The translations under genes and the position numbers were made by a program. A stretch of DNA of 64,000 nt from Cherax quadricarinatus (taxonomy: Eukaryota; Arthropoda; Malacostraca; Decapoda; Parastacidae): positions 9,226,024 through 9,290,023 of the forward strand of contig NC_091372.1 of NCBI RefSeq assembly GCF_038502225.1. Reading direction: 5' to 3'. The number at the start of each line of letters is the position of its first letter. The stretch's first letter is position 1. The notes beneath the pieces are model-generated. The model searched no databases. It saw nothing but the letters and a program-made list of their open reading frames with translations, and was not told the DNA's origin. Positions 11,846 to 23,014 of the stretch are shown here, piece after piece.

Positions 11846-11989
11846 TTAATGACCCATTTAACAACGCAATCAACAAAAAAGTTATTTTTTTTATTAAGTT
11901 TCAAATTTCTGAAAAATCGAATTATAAAATGGTGAGAAGTATTGAAAAAACGAGAACAGAAATATTAAAATATATTATGTCATGTAGGC
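11846..11989. other. Short spacer
   Basis: Nothing recognised. Confidence 0.5.
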
Positions 11990-12300
11990 TATTGCAATGA
12001 AAACCACGGGCGCCACGAGTACGCTATAAGATAACGCAGTGTCAGGGGCCCAAGACTGTTCAACTGCCTCCCAGCATACATAACGGGGATTACCAATAGA
12101 CCCCTGACTGTCTTCAAGAAGGCTCTGGACAGATACCTAAAGTCAGCACCTGACCAGCCGGGAAGTGGTTCGTACGTCGATTTACGTGCGGCCAGCAGTA
12201 ACAACCTAGTTGATCAGGCCCTGATCCACCACGAGGCCTGGTCTCAGATCAGGCCTCGGGGGCGTTGACCCCCGAAACTCTGTCCAGGTGCAATAAAGCA
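11990..12300 (+). mobile_element. LINE family A, ORF2 C-terminus and 3' end
   Basis: Read in one plus frame it gives GPRLFNCLPAYITGITN, then LTVFKKALDRYLKSAPDQPG and a tail ending IHHEAWSQIRPRGR. This is the typical GPRLFN-LP...F-L-YL end of Jockey/CR1-like ORF2 proteins. A GGGGGCGTTGACCCCC hairpin precedes the 3' terminus. No RT core remains. Confidence 0.75.
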
Positions 12301-12311
12301 AAAAAACATCG

Positions 12312-12313
<2 letters not shown>

Positions 12314-12389
<76 letters not shown>

Positions 12390-12690
12390 CTTTATTTCTA
12401 CAAGTACGTGTACAAGGTATACAGACCATAGCTGACATCAATGACATACTACTATATAGAAAGTTCCTTGTTATGCTGAGCATTTCCCGCAAATTAGGTC
12501 AATTTTGTCCCAGGATGCAACCCAGACCAGTCCACTAATACCCAGGTACCTGTTTTAACTGATAGGTGAAAATGGACAGCAGGTGTCTTACGGAAACACG
12601 TCCTAATGTTTCCACCCGTACCGGGGATCGGGCCACGGACCTCAGTGTGTGATCTAAGTGCACTACCAATCGAGCTATTAAAGCATCCTA
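12314..12690 (-). mobile_element. tRNA-derived SINE with (ATT)n tail, minus strand
   Basis: Reverse complement of the family at 10367-10849: (AAT)n, CTTTATTTCTACAAGTAC, TGACATACTACTATATAG, CCCAGGATGCAACCCA, GGTACCTGTTTTAACTG, then the head (ATCGAGCTATTA side). Full length or nearly so. Confidence 0.88.
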
Positions 12691-12699
12691 ACAAAAACA

Positions 12700-13360
12700 C
12701 TACTTTAAAATCCAACCAAAGTGTTCCTGCCGCATAACTTCTCCTGTTTATCTGTTAATACCCTCTAAAAAACATTATCCACTGCTCTATCCTACCCCAG
12801 ACCTTCCCTTTCCCATGTAAACATTAAACATCCTTGCCACCAGTCAAGACTAAAGTGCGTGGAAAAAGTTCAGAGCCTCATAGAGCTGATTCTGCCAGAC
12901 ATTTTGACCTCGAATACCGTAAATAAACATAAAGTGTTTATATGAGCTTATCCATGATGGCCAGAAAGCAACAGGTGTATATACCGCTGGAAATATACTA
13001 AGAAGCTGCTGTGGTGATCCTTTCAATGCAAAAGAAATGCTGTGAAAGTTTCTCAGTGATCCATATAGGCATTGATAGTACGACAGTAAGTGAATATGTA
13101 ACGAAACGTATAAAGTATATTAATTACTAAAGAAGAAAAAAGCACAATACTATGACATGAACAATACACAAATAACCCGTCACAGTGTAACTTGTAAATA
13201 GTCTAAATCGGACCGAAGCGTCTTCATATGCTTCTCTCTTTCCTACGTGCAGGTTATTTGTGTATATTAACTACTAGTATCATTTCACTCCTTTTGAAAT
13301 TTCTATTATGAAAGGTCAGGTGAGTTTCCAGGCCAAAAGGAAGTTGAAAATGCAGACAAA
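12700..13360. other. Intergenic, upstream of gene 2
   Basis: No repeat or gene recognised. The last 40 bp (GGCCAAAAGGAAGTTG at about 13331) are shared with the upstream regions of genes 4 and 5 and belong to the conserved promoter. Confidence 0.5.
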
Positions 13361-13363
13361 ATG

Positions 13364-13437
13364 TGACCTTGAGTGACCTGGGTGGGGTGAGTCGGGTCCA
13401 TATATAACTGTTAGCTGCAGAGTGAACAGCAGTCAGT
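13364..13437 (+). promoter_or_regulatory. Promoter of cuticle gene 2 with perfect DR4/FTZ-F1 site
   Basis: TGACCTTGAGTGACCT (13364-13379) is the complement of AGGTCACTCAAGGTCA: two AGGTCA half-sites four bases apart, containing TCAAGGTCA, the FTZ-F1 consensus. TATATAA lies at 13401-13407 and TCAGT at 13433-13437, with +1 near 13435. EcR/USP and FTZ-F1 are known regulators of arthropod cuticle genes; binding here is inferred. Confidence 0.8.
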
Positions 13438-13468
13438 CAGTCAGTGCTTCTTGACATCACTACACAAC

Positions 13469-14297
13469 ATGAACATCAAGGTGGGCATCTCATATAGCCA
13501 ATGACAACTAATTTCAATATGTTTTCCATTTAAAATATAAAGCTCCTATACACATTATAAACTGGTGATAGAATGAATACATTATATATTGTTTGGGCCA
13601 TTAACATTTGCTTTATATTCTACTTGAAGATTTTGATTGTGTTGGGTTTGGCAGCCTTAGCAGCAGCAGACAGCAGGGAGACATTCTCTTATGCTGCCCC
13701 TAGGGTAAGTAAAGCTCTTTCCATATTATGAGCACATAAGTCCATTTTTGGCAGGTTTGTCTCGCACCAAAATGTTGGAAATCTAGTATAAACAAGAGAA
13801 ATATACAAGTTACAAATTTATTATATTTCTGTGGACAAATATTTCCACGTGTATGATGACCGTGTTGTGGTTTGTTATTAATAAACTTTAGTTGTCTCTT
13901 GTTGAGTAAGGATAGATAAGAAGCTTGTATTCTCATTACTATATAATAACTAATATATAAAATATTATATTTTATGCAGAGAGCTTCTTCTGGTGAGTCT
14001 TACGAGTCTAGTGAGGCTCAGTACAACTTCAACTATGCTGTTAAACACGACGACTCTGGCAACGACTTCGGTCACCAGGAGACCCGCGACGGTGACGACA
14101 CCAAAGGGTCGTACTACGTACAGCTTCCCGACGGTCGTCTGCAGACTGTGACTTATTTAGTTGATGGTGACTCCGGCTACTTGGCTGATGTCAAGTACGA
14201 TGGTGAGGCTCGCTACCCAGACTCCTTTGAGTCCAGAGAGGCCCCCCGCTACGCCGCACCCAGTCCTCGCTACTTCGACTCCAACGAGTCCAAGTAA
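13469..14297 (+). CDS. Cuticle gene 2: RR-2 cuticular protein
   Basis: 134-aa secreted chitin-binding cuticle protein. Exons 13469-13480, 13630-13704 and 13980-14297, all phase 0, with donors GTGGGC and GTAAGT. The signal peptide is encoded by exons 1-2 (MNIK then ILIVLGLAALAAA, cut before Asp18). The RR-2 domain at residues 44-106 has the consensus form of the cluster (DDSGNDFGHQETRDGDDTKG, YYVQLPDGRLQTVTY, GYLADVKYDGEA). The C-terminus keeps the DSFESREAP and RYFDSNESK blocks with a Pro-Ser-Pro variant. An AATAAA signal is at 14477-14482, followed by the ATTATTATGCATTC motif shared with gene 1. The start is fixed by the TATA/initiator and by exon homology. It lies between the inverted pair gene 1/gene 3. 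Confidence 0.93.
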
Positions 14298-14499
14298 TTA
14301 CCTGTGTGATCACTAACAGCTGCAGTAAACACTATCTACTATCCTGACAATGTGAACACTTTGTGTTGAACGCTATCCTGACTATGTGAACACTTTGTGT
14401 TGAACTCTAGCCTGACGACCATTGCCCATTATATTAAATACAATTTATTTATGTATGTAAAAAGCTATATATTTACAATAAATTATTATGCATTCAAAC

Positions 14500-15039
14500 T
14501 GATCTCATATCCTACATTCAAGGAAATAAACTGTTCTCATTGCAATTAAATAACAGCTGAACTGTTTATTAGGAATCTTACTAAGGCCGATGCCAAACTT
14601 GTTGGCTTTCCAAAAAGCGACATTTATCTTCAATCAAGCGCTGTAGCATTTCACAACCTGTTTATGTCTGCCTGTCTATTATTCTACATAACAATGAAAC
14701 AATTGACCCCAGAGATTTCAGCGTATCCGAAGTTCCTGAAGGCAGACACCAGCCTAGAGCACCTAACAACAATGATCCTCATCACGATACCACCAGAGCA
14801 GAACCATAAGAACCAGAAGTGTAAAAGAAAGTCTCGTCCTTTATGAATAGAACTGGGGGTTGGTTTCACGAGGTAAAAGTTTACATCGCATCAAACAAAT
14901 GTTCATCTCAGCAGTTGGAGATCACCTCAAGTCAGAGCTCACAAGATTTGCCAATATCTGTTTCGCTGGTGAAGTTCCTGAGAGAGACCTTTCTATATTT
15001 TTCTAGTGCAATCCCTCTGCGCGCTAAACACACACACAG
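14500..15039. other. Intergenic, nothing recognised
   Basis: Short overlapping frames on both strands have no family signature. Confidence 0.5.
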
Positions 15040-15108
15040 TAGCAACCAGTGAAGAGGCGGGGCCAGGAGCTGTGAATCGACCTCTGCAGCCACAACTAGG
15101 TGAGTACA
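15040..15108 (+). mobile_element. LINE family B, 3' tail fragment
   Basis: GAAGAGGCGGGGCCAGGAGC, then TCGACCTCTGCAGCCACAAC and TAGGTGAGT: the terminal segment of the element at 11640-11845. Confidence 0.75.
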
Positions 15109-16272
15109 CACGCGCAAGGATAGAGGAATTAGGCCCATCGCTGTTGACAGCTCCCCGCGCCGCCTTGTTCCCAGAGTAGCAGTGAGAACAATTAGCAGTG
15201 ATGTGACGCTGCCTTGTTAATTCCAAAGAAGTTGGGTTTCGGGATCCCACAAGGTTGTGAAGCTGCAACACGTTCACTCATCGCTAGCTAGCCTCACGTA
15301 CCAGAAACCTCTGGCACGTGAGGGTGCTACAACAGTGCTTTACGAAGCACAATATTGACTCAATGTGTCCAGCCAGGAGATTCTTGCCTCTCTCTTTTTC
15401 TTGCTTGACCGTCAAAAAAAAAAAAATCACCGAGAACCTGATCACTTAGATTAACATCTGGTTCTTGGATAAAAGCGCACCAGCGGGCACCACATATTTC
15501 CTACTAAAATACTTCAGAATTTTCAAAGAGCAAGGATGAGAATCTAGGCCTCTCCCCGAACCCTTAGAAATGTGAACTAGGGTAATCCAACCAACACTAC
15601 TGAACAAGTCACAGCTGCTCTCCAAGGAGTTAGTCATTAATCCCATTGTTTGTACTCGACTTGGGTCAGCGCTAATGGTGAAATTTTGGTATAAAAAAAA
15701 AACACTGATTTCAAACAGATGAAAACAAAACCATTCATCACAGATGAAAACAGGATCAGTGAAGTTAACAATTATGGAGGTAACCTCAATATTCGTTAAG
15801 TCAATTGCATTTCATTATCTTCAGCTCCAAGTTACTGTGAAGGCGGTCACATACACATCTGGATCGAATTATGTGTTTACCTATTATACTATAAGCCTCA
15901 GTTTCTGACCCTGACACATGTCAAAATTTAGCTCTAAAGGAGAGGATAAACAACAACCCCACTTAAGCCTGAAATAGTTTATTTAAATATATTTTAAACC
16001 AAGGATATATACACCGAGAGGTGTGTATCTCGCAGTGTATATTTCCGGAGAGTATCTATCTTTCATTGTATATACGCTTAGAGTTTTCTTTCATCCCTAT
16101 TGTTGAGTTTATTGAATTCTTGACTGGTGATGAACTAATGATATGCAGTCTTAATGATCCTTGTGCAACTGATTGGTTTTAAACCCAGTTAACAAGCCTA
16201 CCATTTTATCTCTATTTGCAAGGCGATCAATGAGGTTTTAAAGAAGTATATGTATTTGTTAATGCATAATAA
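15109..16272. other. Intergenic between genes 2 and 3
   Basis: No gene recognised. 16115-16205 carries the short block also found at 7668-7760, in the same orientation although genes 1 and 3 are inverted, so it was not part of the gene duplication. Confidence 0.5.
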
Positions 16273-16407
16273 TTTATTAAATAAATATGGTTTTAACATT
16301 CATAATTTATGAAAAATTCATTGGTTATGAGGAGTGTTCAACAGATTTTTAGGTGGTCAAGTCGTCAGGAAAATGTTCAGAACGCCAGCAGGTGAACACA
16401 CAGGTAA

Positions 16408-17114
16408 TTACTTGGACTCGTTGGAGTCGAAGTAGCGAGGTCTTGGTGCGGCGTAGCGTGGAGTCTCTCTGGACTCGAGGGAGTCTGGGTAGCGAGCCTC
16501 ACCATCGTACTTGACATCGGCCAAGTAGCCTGAGTCACCATCAACTAAATAAGTCACAGTCTGCAGACGACCGTCGGGAAGCTGTACGTAGTACGACCCT
16601 TTGGTGTCGTCACCGTCGCGGGTCTCCTGGTGACCGAAGTCGTTGCCAGAGTCGTCGTGTTTCACAGCATAGTTGAAGTTGTACTGAGCCTCACTAGACT
16701 CGTAAGACTCACCAGAAGAAACTCTCTGTAAGGTAAACACGAATTTTTAACTAGTAAAGAAATGTATATCAAGTAAACTTATACCTAAATACGTTGTATT
16801 TATGTATCAACAATAGAAGGGTCATTAAGGCCACACTTAATCCAGACACTAAAATAGTGTATAATGTAAGTACTAAAATAATTTTGTAAATTTCACAGGC
16901 TTACCCGAGGGGCAGTGTAAGAGAAGGTTTCTCTGCTGTCTGCTGCTACCACAGCTGCCAAGCCCAACACAATCAGGATCTAAGAGTAACATACTTTTAA
17001 AACGCTATAATAAAGACAATTCCAATAAAACATTCATCAGTAATTTATTTTGTATGTATTTTAAATGAGTAATACCCATGATTTATAATTTCTGTTGCTT
17101 ACATTAGTGTTCAT
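16408..17114 (-). CDS. Cuticle gene 3: RR-2 cuticular protein
   Basis: 134-aa paralogue on the minus strand. Exons, 5' to 3': 17103-17114, 16905-16979 and 16408-16725, all phase 0. Exon 1 encodes MNTN; the fourth codon is AAT where paralogues have Lys. The signal peptide ILIVLGLAAVVAA and mature start DSRETFSYTAPR equal gene 1. RR-2 domain 44-106 is in consensus form; the tail has DSLESRETP and RYFDSNESK. The poly(A) signal is TTTATT (complement) at 16273-16278. Intron 2 and the promoter align almost base for base with gene 1, apart from short indels, showing a recent inverted duplication. It is intact with no frameshift, so both copies are probably functional. Confidence 0.93.
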
Positions 17115-17139
17115 GTTGTGTGTTGTGTTGTCGAGAGGA

Positions 17140-17210
17140 ACTGACTGCTGATCCCTTTCCAGCTGACCATTATATACACCTCAGCTTCATGTCAGGGTCA
17201 CTCAAGGCTA
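17140..17210 (-). promoter_or_regulatory. Promoter of cuticle gene 3
   Basis: On the minus strand: TATATAA (17170-17176), TCAGT initiator (17140-17144, +1 near 17142), spacing 34 bp. Upstream, GGGTCA CTCA AGGCTA (plus strand, 17195-17210) is a DR4 with one mismatch in the first half-site and a degraded second, compared with genes 2, 4 and 5. Confidence 0.78.
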
Positions 17211-17279
17211 ATATATTCTCGCCTGTTTCTCCTCGGGATGTTAGCTAAACTTTTGTAATAAGTATTTCAAAAGATAGAA

Positions 17280-17494
17280 AGCTCATTGAAAAATTTCGAG
17301 TCGATGTTTTGTTATTGTTTTATTATTAGTAGTAACAATATACAGTATTATACTCCAAATAAAAACGACTTTGTTGCAATTCACAAGAGGTAAACACTGC
17401 ATCAGTGGCACACTTTTGACCGCCAATATGTCTGATACTCAAACTAAGATGTCACTGATCAACGGCACCCATTTCCACCCCAGAGTAGCCTCAA
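17280..17494. other. Intergenic, nothing recognised
   Basis: No gene or repeat identified. Confidence 0.5.
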
Positions 17495-17760
17495 GTTTTT
17501 ACTTAAGTAGGTGTATATATATATTTCTTCTTTCAACACACTGGCCGTATCCCACCGAGGCGGGGTGACCCAAAAGGAAAAACCAAAGTTTCTCCTTTTA
17601 CATTTAGTAATATATACAGGAGAAGGGGTTACTAGCCCCTTGCTCCTGGTATTTTAGTCGCCTCTTACGACACGCATGGTTTACAGAGGAAGAATTCTAT
17701 TCCACTTCCCATGGAGATAAGAGGAAATTAACAAGAACAAGAACTAGTAAGAAAATAGAA
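17495..17760 (-). mobile_element. Dispersed decapod repeat (minus orientation)
   Basis: Minus strand contains CCATGCGTGTCGTAAGAGGC, GGGGCTAGTAACCCCTTCTC and CACCCCGCCTCGGTGGGATA. I recognise this block as widespread in decapod sequences, often in UTRs. Its class is unresolved; no coding capacity is visible. Confidence 0.6.
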
Positions 17761-17880
17761 GAATACCCAGACGGGTGTGTATATATATGCTTGTACATGC
17801 ATATGTAGTGTGACCTATTTGTAAGTAGAAGTAGCAGGACGTACCTGATATCTTGCATGTTTTTGAGACAGAAAAAAGAC

Positions 17881-18085
17881 ACCTACTATCACAGGACGGT
17901 AGTACCTCCCTGGATAATTGCTGTCTACCAACCTACTACCACAGGCCCGTAGTACCTCCTGGGTGGTTGCTGTTTACCAACCTACTACCAGGGGACGGTA
18001 GTACCTCCCTGGATAGTTGCTGTCTACCAACCTACTATCATGGGACGGTAGTACTTTCCTGGGTGGTTAATGTCTACCAACGTAC
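17881..18085. repeat. 50-bp tandem repeat, four units
   Basis: Units start at about 17881, 17931, 17981 and 18031, each with ACCTACTAYCA, GGTAGTACCTCCCTGG and GCTGTCTACCAA. Diverged relatives occur at 4415-4545. Confidence 0.9.
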
Positions 18086-18089
18086 AACC

Positions 18090-18695
<606 letters not shown>

Positions 18696-18764
18696 TGACC
18701 TTGAGTGACCTAGGTCAGGCAGAGTGGTTTATAATGGTTTGCTGCAGAGTGACCAGCAGTCAGT
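18696..18764 (+). promoter_or_regulatory. Promoter of cuticle gene 4 with DR4 plus an extra half-site
   Basis: TGACCTTGAGTGACCT (18696-18711) is a perfect complement DR4, directly followed by AGGTCA (18712-18717), which makes an adjacent everted TGACCT/AGGTCA pair. TATA-like TTTATAA at 18728-18734 and TCAGT at 18760-18764 (+1 near 18762), spacing 34 bp. Confidence 0.8.
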
Positions 18765-18789
18765 TCCTCCAGACTTCACTACACACAAC

Positions 18790-19654
18790 ATGAACACTAA
18801 GGTGGGTGTCTTACGAAGTCACTTATAATCTTCAACTCATTTCCTCTGTTCCTAAGACAGAATATTTACAAATATAAGTGATACAATAAAGACATAAACT
18901 GTCTCGATCCATCATGGTAATGCAGCTAACATCAACTTTCTTCTCAATGTGAAGATCTTGTTCGTGTTGAGCTTGGCAGCGGCGGCAGCAGCGGACAGCA
19001 GGGAGACCTTTTCTTATGCTGCTCCTCGGGTGAGTCAGTTTCCTCGTTATTAGAACATATGACTATAGTAACACTGTAGTAGTCCTTCTGTCCAATGCTA
19101 AGTATGTTGGACGGATATTCAAATGTTGAAATTGAAGTACGCAATGAATGTAAATTAAGGTACATTAATTTTCAGAAATGCAAATAATAAATGTTTTTAG
19201 ATATATTCTCAAACATATATAGTGTTTCGTAGCTTGATCCTAAAGTATTTTCAGGTGTTTTGCAAGGTAAATAAGGGTGAATATTGTATTGGTTACTGTA
19301 TGATAACTTACATATACAATGTTATATTTCATTCAGAGAGTTTCTTCTGGTGAGTCTTACGAGTCTGGCGAGGCTCGGTACAACTTCAATTATGCTGTGA
19401 AACACGACGACTCCGGCAACGACTTCGGTCATCAGGAGACCCGCGATGGTGACGACACCAAGGGGTCGTACTACGTACAGCTTCCCGACGGTCGTCTGCA
19501 GACTGTGACGTATTTAGTTGATGGTGACTCAGGCTACTTGGCCGATGTCAAGTACGATGGTGAGGCTCGCTACCCAGACTCCCTCGAGTCCAGAGAGACC
19601 CCCCTCTACGCCGCACTCAGACCTCGCTACTTCGACTCCAATGAGTCCAAGTAA
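18790..19654 (+). CDS. Cuticle gene 4: RR-2 cuticular protein
   Basis: 134-aa secreted cuticle protein. Exons 18790-18801, 18955-19029 and 19337-19654, phase 0, donors GTGGGT and GTGAGT. Signal peptide MNTK plus ILFVLSLAAAAAA, cut before Asp18. The RR-2 domain (44-106) has the cluster consensus; position 43 is Arg (EARYNFNY) as in genes 6 and 7, where genes 1-3 and 5 have Gln. Exon 3 also shows Gly for Ser in ESGEA and Leu-Ala-Leu changes near the tail (YAALRPRY). AATAAA at 19819-19824 is followed by ATTATTCTGCATTC, as in gene 5. The promoter matches gene 5, which lies inverted about 6 kb away. Confidence 0.93.
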
Positions 19655-19829
19655 ATACTTGTGTGGCAACTAAGAGCTGTAAGATCCCCTTCAGCTGTAA
19701 GACCATCCACACCTGCGTCACCACTTATACAAGCATGACACACTACATGTGTGTTGAACATTCACCCGACAGCAGTTTTGGCTCCTTTCTGTTCAATTTT
19801 AAGAATTATATTTATGACAATAAATTATT

Positions 19830-20579
19830 CTGCATTCAAACTTGTATAATTTCCATTAATAAATGCTATATTAAAAGAAGAAAACTCATTACATATAGCG
19901 AAATAGCCAAGATATTTTACATTATTACTGAAAAGTTTAAGATTAATATTGTGGTAATATTTCCTAAGTGAACAATATAGTAAATAATATATATTTATAT
20001 AATATATAAAAGTGGATGAAATATTCGTTTATTATTATTAAAATCATGGAAAAGTGATAAACCCATAAGGGTAATATATGTTACAGATTTAAGACTAGCA
20101 AGGGAAGGGTAGCTGTAAGTCATTGGTACAAGAACCCTTTAAAAGGCTCAAGGTACTCCTTTGAAAGAAGAGTGTGTTCAACCGGACAGTTATTTGCAGG
20201 ATAGATACTGTCAGAACACTCATAAAGTATGATAAAAGGAAATACATGGACAAAATGCTAGAGAGAGAATTGTAAGAACTTACAGGTAAGGACCCACAAG
20301 GAGTTAGGGGAAAGTGAGGATAGATGAAGAACAGGAAGGGGAGAGGAAAGGCTACAGAAACAGAAAAAGAGTCAGGGCTATACCCAGCAATAAACGCACT
20401 GTATGGCCTATATTCTTCAAGACTGGTGGGGAAAGGGCGGCAAGAGATCGGACGGTGTGGCGACGCCTAAGCGACGCTAAGCACTAACTCGAATTTTTTT
20501 TATGGTGTGAGAGACGCAAGTGTAGCAACATAGCCATCTGTTGTGATGAAAGGGACTTACGTGCAACAGCTGATGAATT
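19830..20579. other. Intergenic with remnant dispersed repeat
   Basis: About 20030-20130 (TTATTATTATTAAAATCATG, AAGTGATAAACCCATAAGG) resembles a decayed copy of the repeat at 6580-6760. Most of the rest is unrecognised. Confidence 0.4.
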
Positions 20580-21010
20580 TTATTGTAGCCAGTTGGCTTA
20601 GTGGCTTACGCACTGGCTTGGGATTTTACGACTCACTTGCTGTAAGTTTTAACCCCACCTGTGCCGTAGTTTAACAGTTGGTATCGTTATTGGTGAGACG
20701 TTTGGCCTTTTCAGCAAGCTTCTTCATTCAAGATTCGGAGACAACAGACGTATTGGAGATGTAAATATGAGGTGATCAGTCCCTCAGCCTTGGTGTATGT
20801 TCAGTTCTATAGCTTCGACCAATGAGGCTATGGAGTTGAACACACACACTAAAGCCGAGGAATTGACCACCTGAAACTCGCTTCTTCAAGGCTGAAGAAC
20901 TGATCACCTCATGTCAATATCTTGAATACTACTGTCTCCTCTGAATTTCGACTGAAGAGGCCTGCTGAGCAGGAAAACCGTCTCCACAATAAAGAGACAC
21001 CCAATTGTCT
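20580..21010. mobile_element. tRNA-like and GAAACGTTT-type dispersed element with internal inverted repeat
   Basis: Begins with a tRNA-like module (GTTGGCTTAGTGGCTTACGC and AAGTTTTAACCCCACC). Two arms are partial reverse complements: GAGGTGATCAGTCCCTCAGC near 20770 and CTGAAGAACTGATCACCTCA near 20893. It ends CCACAATAAAGAGACACCCA. Related pieces lie near 4060, 6310, 6835, 43750, 51090 and 63290. Confidence 0.5.
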
Positions 21011-21265
21011 CACTCATCTACTGTCCGTCCTGTAAGTTATTCATATAATGAGAGTCACTCTGATGCAAGAACCTAACAAGCATCAGCCAGTGGATCTACT
21101 GCAGCAATTCTTTGTCTTGATATTGTATAGTGAATGGTTGGGTGTGAGAAATAACTATCATATAAGACACAACCTGCATGTACAAAACTTAAACTTGGAA
21201 TGACGTTCCAGGTGCGACTTGGACCATTAATAAGTATAGTCAGTAATAACTATCAGAATAGATAC

Positions 21266-21268
<3 letters not shown>
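21011..21268. other. Spacer
   Basis: Nothing recognised. Confidence 0.5.

Positions 21269-21332
<64 letters not shown>
21269..21332. repeat. (TA)n microsatellite, left boundary of palindromic block
   Basis: About 31 TA dinucleotides directly abutting the first 245-bp unit. Confidence 0.95.
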
Positions 21333-21334
<2 letters not shown>

Positions 21335-22957
21335 AGGAATTCGCGAGAGCATGCGAAATATACACAAACACTGATCTCTGGCTGAAGGAGACTCGAACCT
21401 ACGAACCTTAGGACAAGGTACGCAGTGCTTTACCAATCTATCCACACTGGACCAATACCTTGGCGTACAGCATGCGCTACACGTTTTGATCCAAGGCAGC
21501 CAGCTTTCAGGAAGAAGGCTTACAGCTTTTCATCTCATCCCCTGCATGCATCAGCCTTACTAGAGATTTGAACAATGCAAGGAATTCGCGAGAGCATGCG
21601 AAATATACACAAACACTGATCTCTGGCTGAAGGAGACTCGAACCTACGAACCTTAGGACAAGGTACGCAGTGCTTTACCAATCTATCCACACTGGACCAA
21701 TACCTTGGCGTCCAGCATGCGCTACACGTTTTGATCCAAGGCAGCCAGCTTTCAGGAAGAAGGCTTACAGCTTTTCATCTCCGAGCATGAATATACACAA
21801 CACGATCTCTGTAATCAACCTCGAACCTTGGACAGTACGCAGATACCAATATCACCTGGACCAATCTTGGCGTGCAGATGCGCACGTTTGATCCAGGCAG
21901 CCAGTTTCAGGAAGGCTTACAGCTTCATCATCCGCATGCATCAGCCTTCGATTGACAATGCAATTCGGAGCATGCAAATATCAACGTGGATGATTGGTAG
22001 CCTGCACCTTGTCTAGAGTCGAGGTTCGAGTCTTCAGCAAGATCAGTGTTTGTGTATATTCTGCTTCGATCTCTGCATCAGTCTCTCTACTGAGCATTGA
22101 AGAAGTGAACTTCGCTGAGCATGCTGAAACATACACAAACAGTGTGATAGATTGTCAGTGAATGCACTGCGTACCTTGTCCTAAGGTTCGTAGGTTCGAG
22201 TCTCCTTCAGCCAGAGATCAGTGTTTGTGTATATTTCGCATGCTCTCGCGAATTCCTTGCATTGTTCAAATCTCTAGTAAGGCTGATGCATGCAGGGGAT
22301 GAGATGAAAAGCTGTAAGCCTTCTTCCTGAAAGCTGGCTGCCTTGGATCAAAACGTGTAGCGCATGCTGCACGCCAAGGTATTGGTCCAGTGTGGATAGA
22401 TTGGTAAAGCACTGCGTACCTTGTCCTAAGGTTCGTAGGTTCGAGTCTCCTTCAGCCAGAGATCAGTGTTTGTGTATATTTCGCATGCTCTCGCGAATTC
22501 CTTGCATTGTTCAAATCTCTAGTAAGGCTGATGCATGCAGGGGATGAGATGAAAAGCTGTAAGCCTTCTTCCTGAAAGCTGGCTGCCTTGGATCAAAACG
22601 TGTAGCGCATGCTGCACGCCAAGGTATTGGTCCAGTGTGGATAGATTGGTAAAGCACTGCGTACCTTGTCCTAAGGTTCGTAGGTTCGAGTCTCCTTCAG
22701 CCAGAGATCAGTGTTTGTGTATATTTCGCATGCTCTCGCGAATTCCTTGCATTGTTCAAATCTCTAGTAAGGCTGATGCATGCAGGGGATGAGATGAAAA
22801 GTTGTAAGCCTTCTTCCTGAAAGCTGGCTGCCTTGGATCAAAACGTGTAGCGCATGCTGCACGCCAAGGTATTGGTCCAGTGTGGATAGATTGGTAAAGC
22901 ACTGCGTACCTTGTCCTAAGGTTCGTAGGTTCGAGTCTCCTTCAGCCAGAGATCAGT

Positions 22958-22963
<6 letters not shown>
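21333..22963. repeat. Inverted arrays of a 245-bp tRNA-like unit
   Basis: Left arm: two units in minus orientation (GGTAC anchors at 21417 and 21662). Right arm: about three and a third units in plus orientation (GTACC anchors at 22171, 22416, 22661 and 22906). The spacing is exactly 245 bp throughout. Each unit contains a tRNA-like module (GTGGATAGATTGGTAAAGC as A box, TAGGTTCGAGTCTCCTTC as B box). The centre, about 21785-22170, is the same unit in mixed orientation but full of small deletions. The last unit stops at GATCAGTGTTT and runs into (TA)n. Confidence 0.9.

Positions 22964-23010
<47 letters not shown>
22964..23010. repeat. (TA)n microsatellite between 245-bp array and LINE
   Basis: About 23 TA units; separates the palindromic block from the poly(A) end of the minus-strand LINE. 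Confidence 0.95.
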
Positions 23011-23011
<1 letters not shown>

Positions 23012-23014
23012 CTA

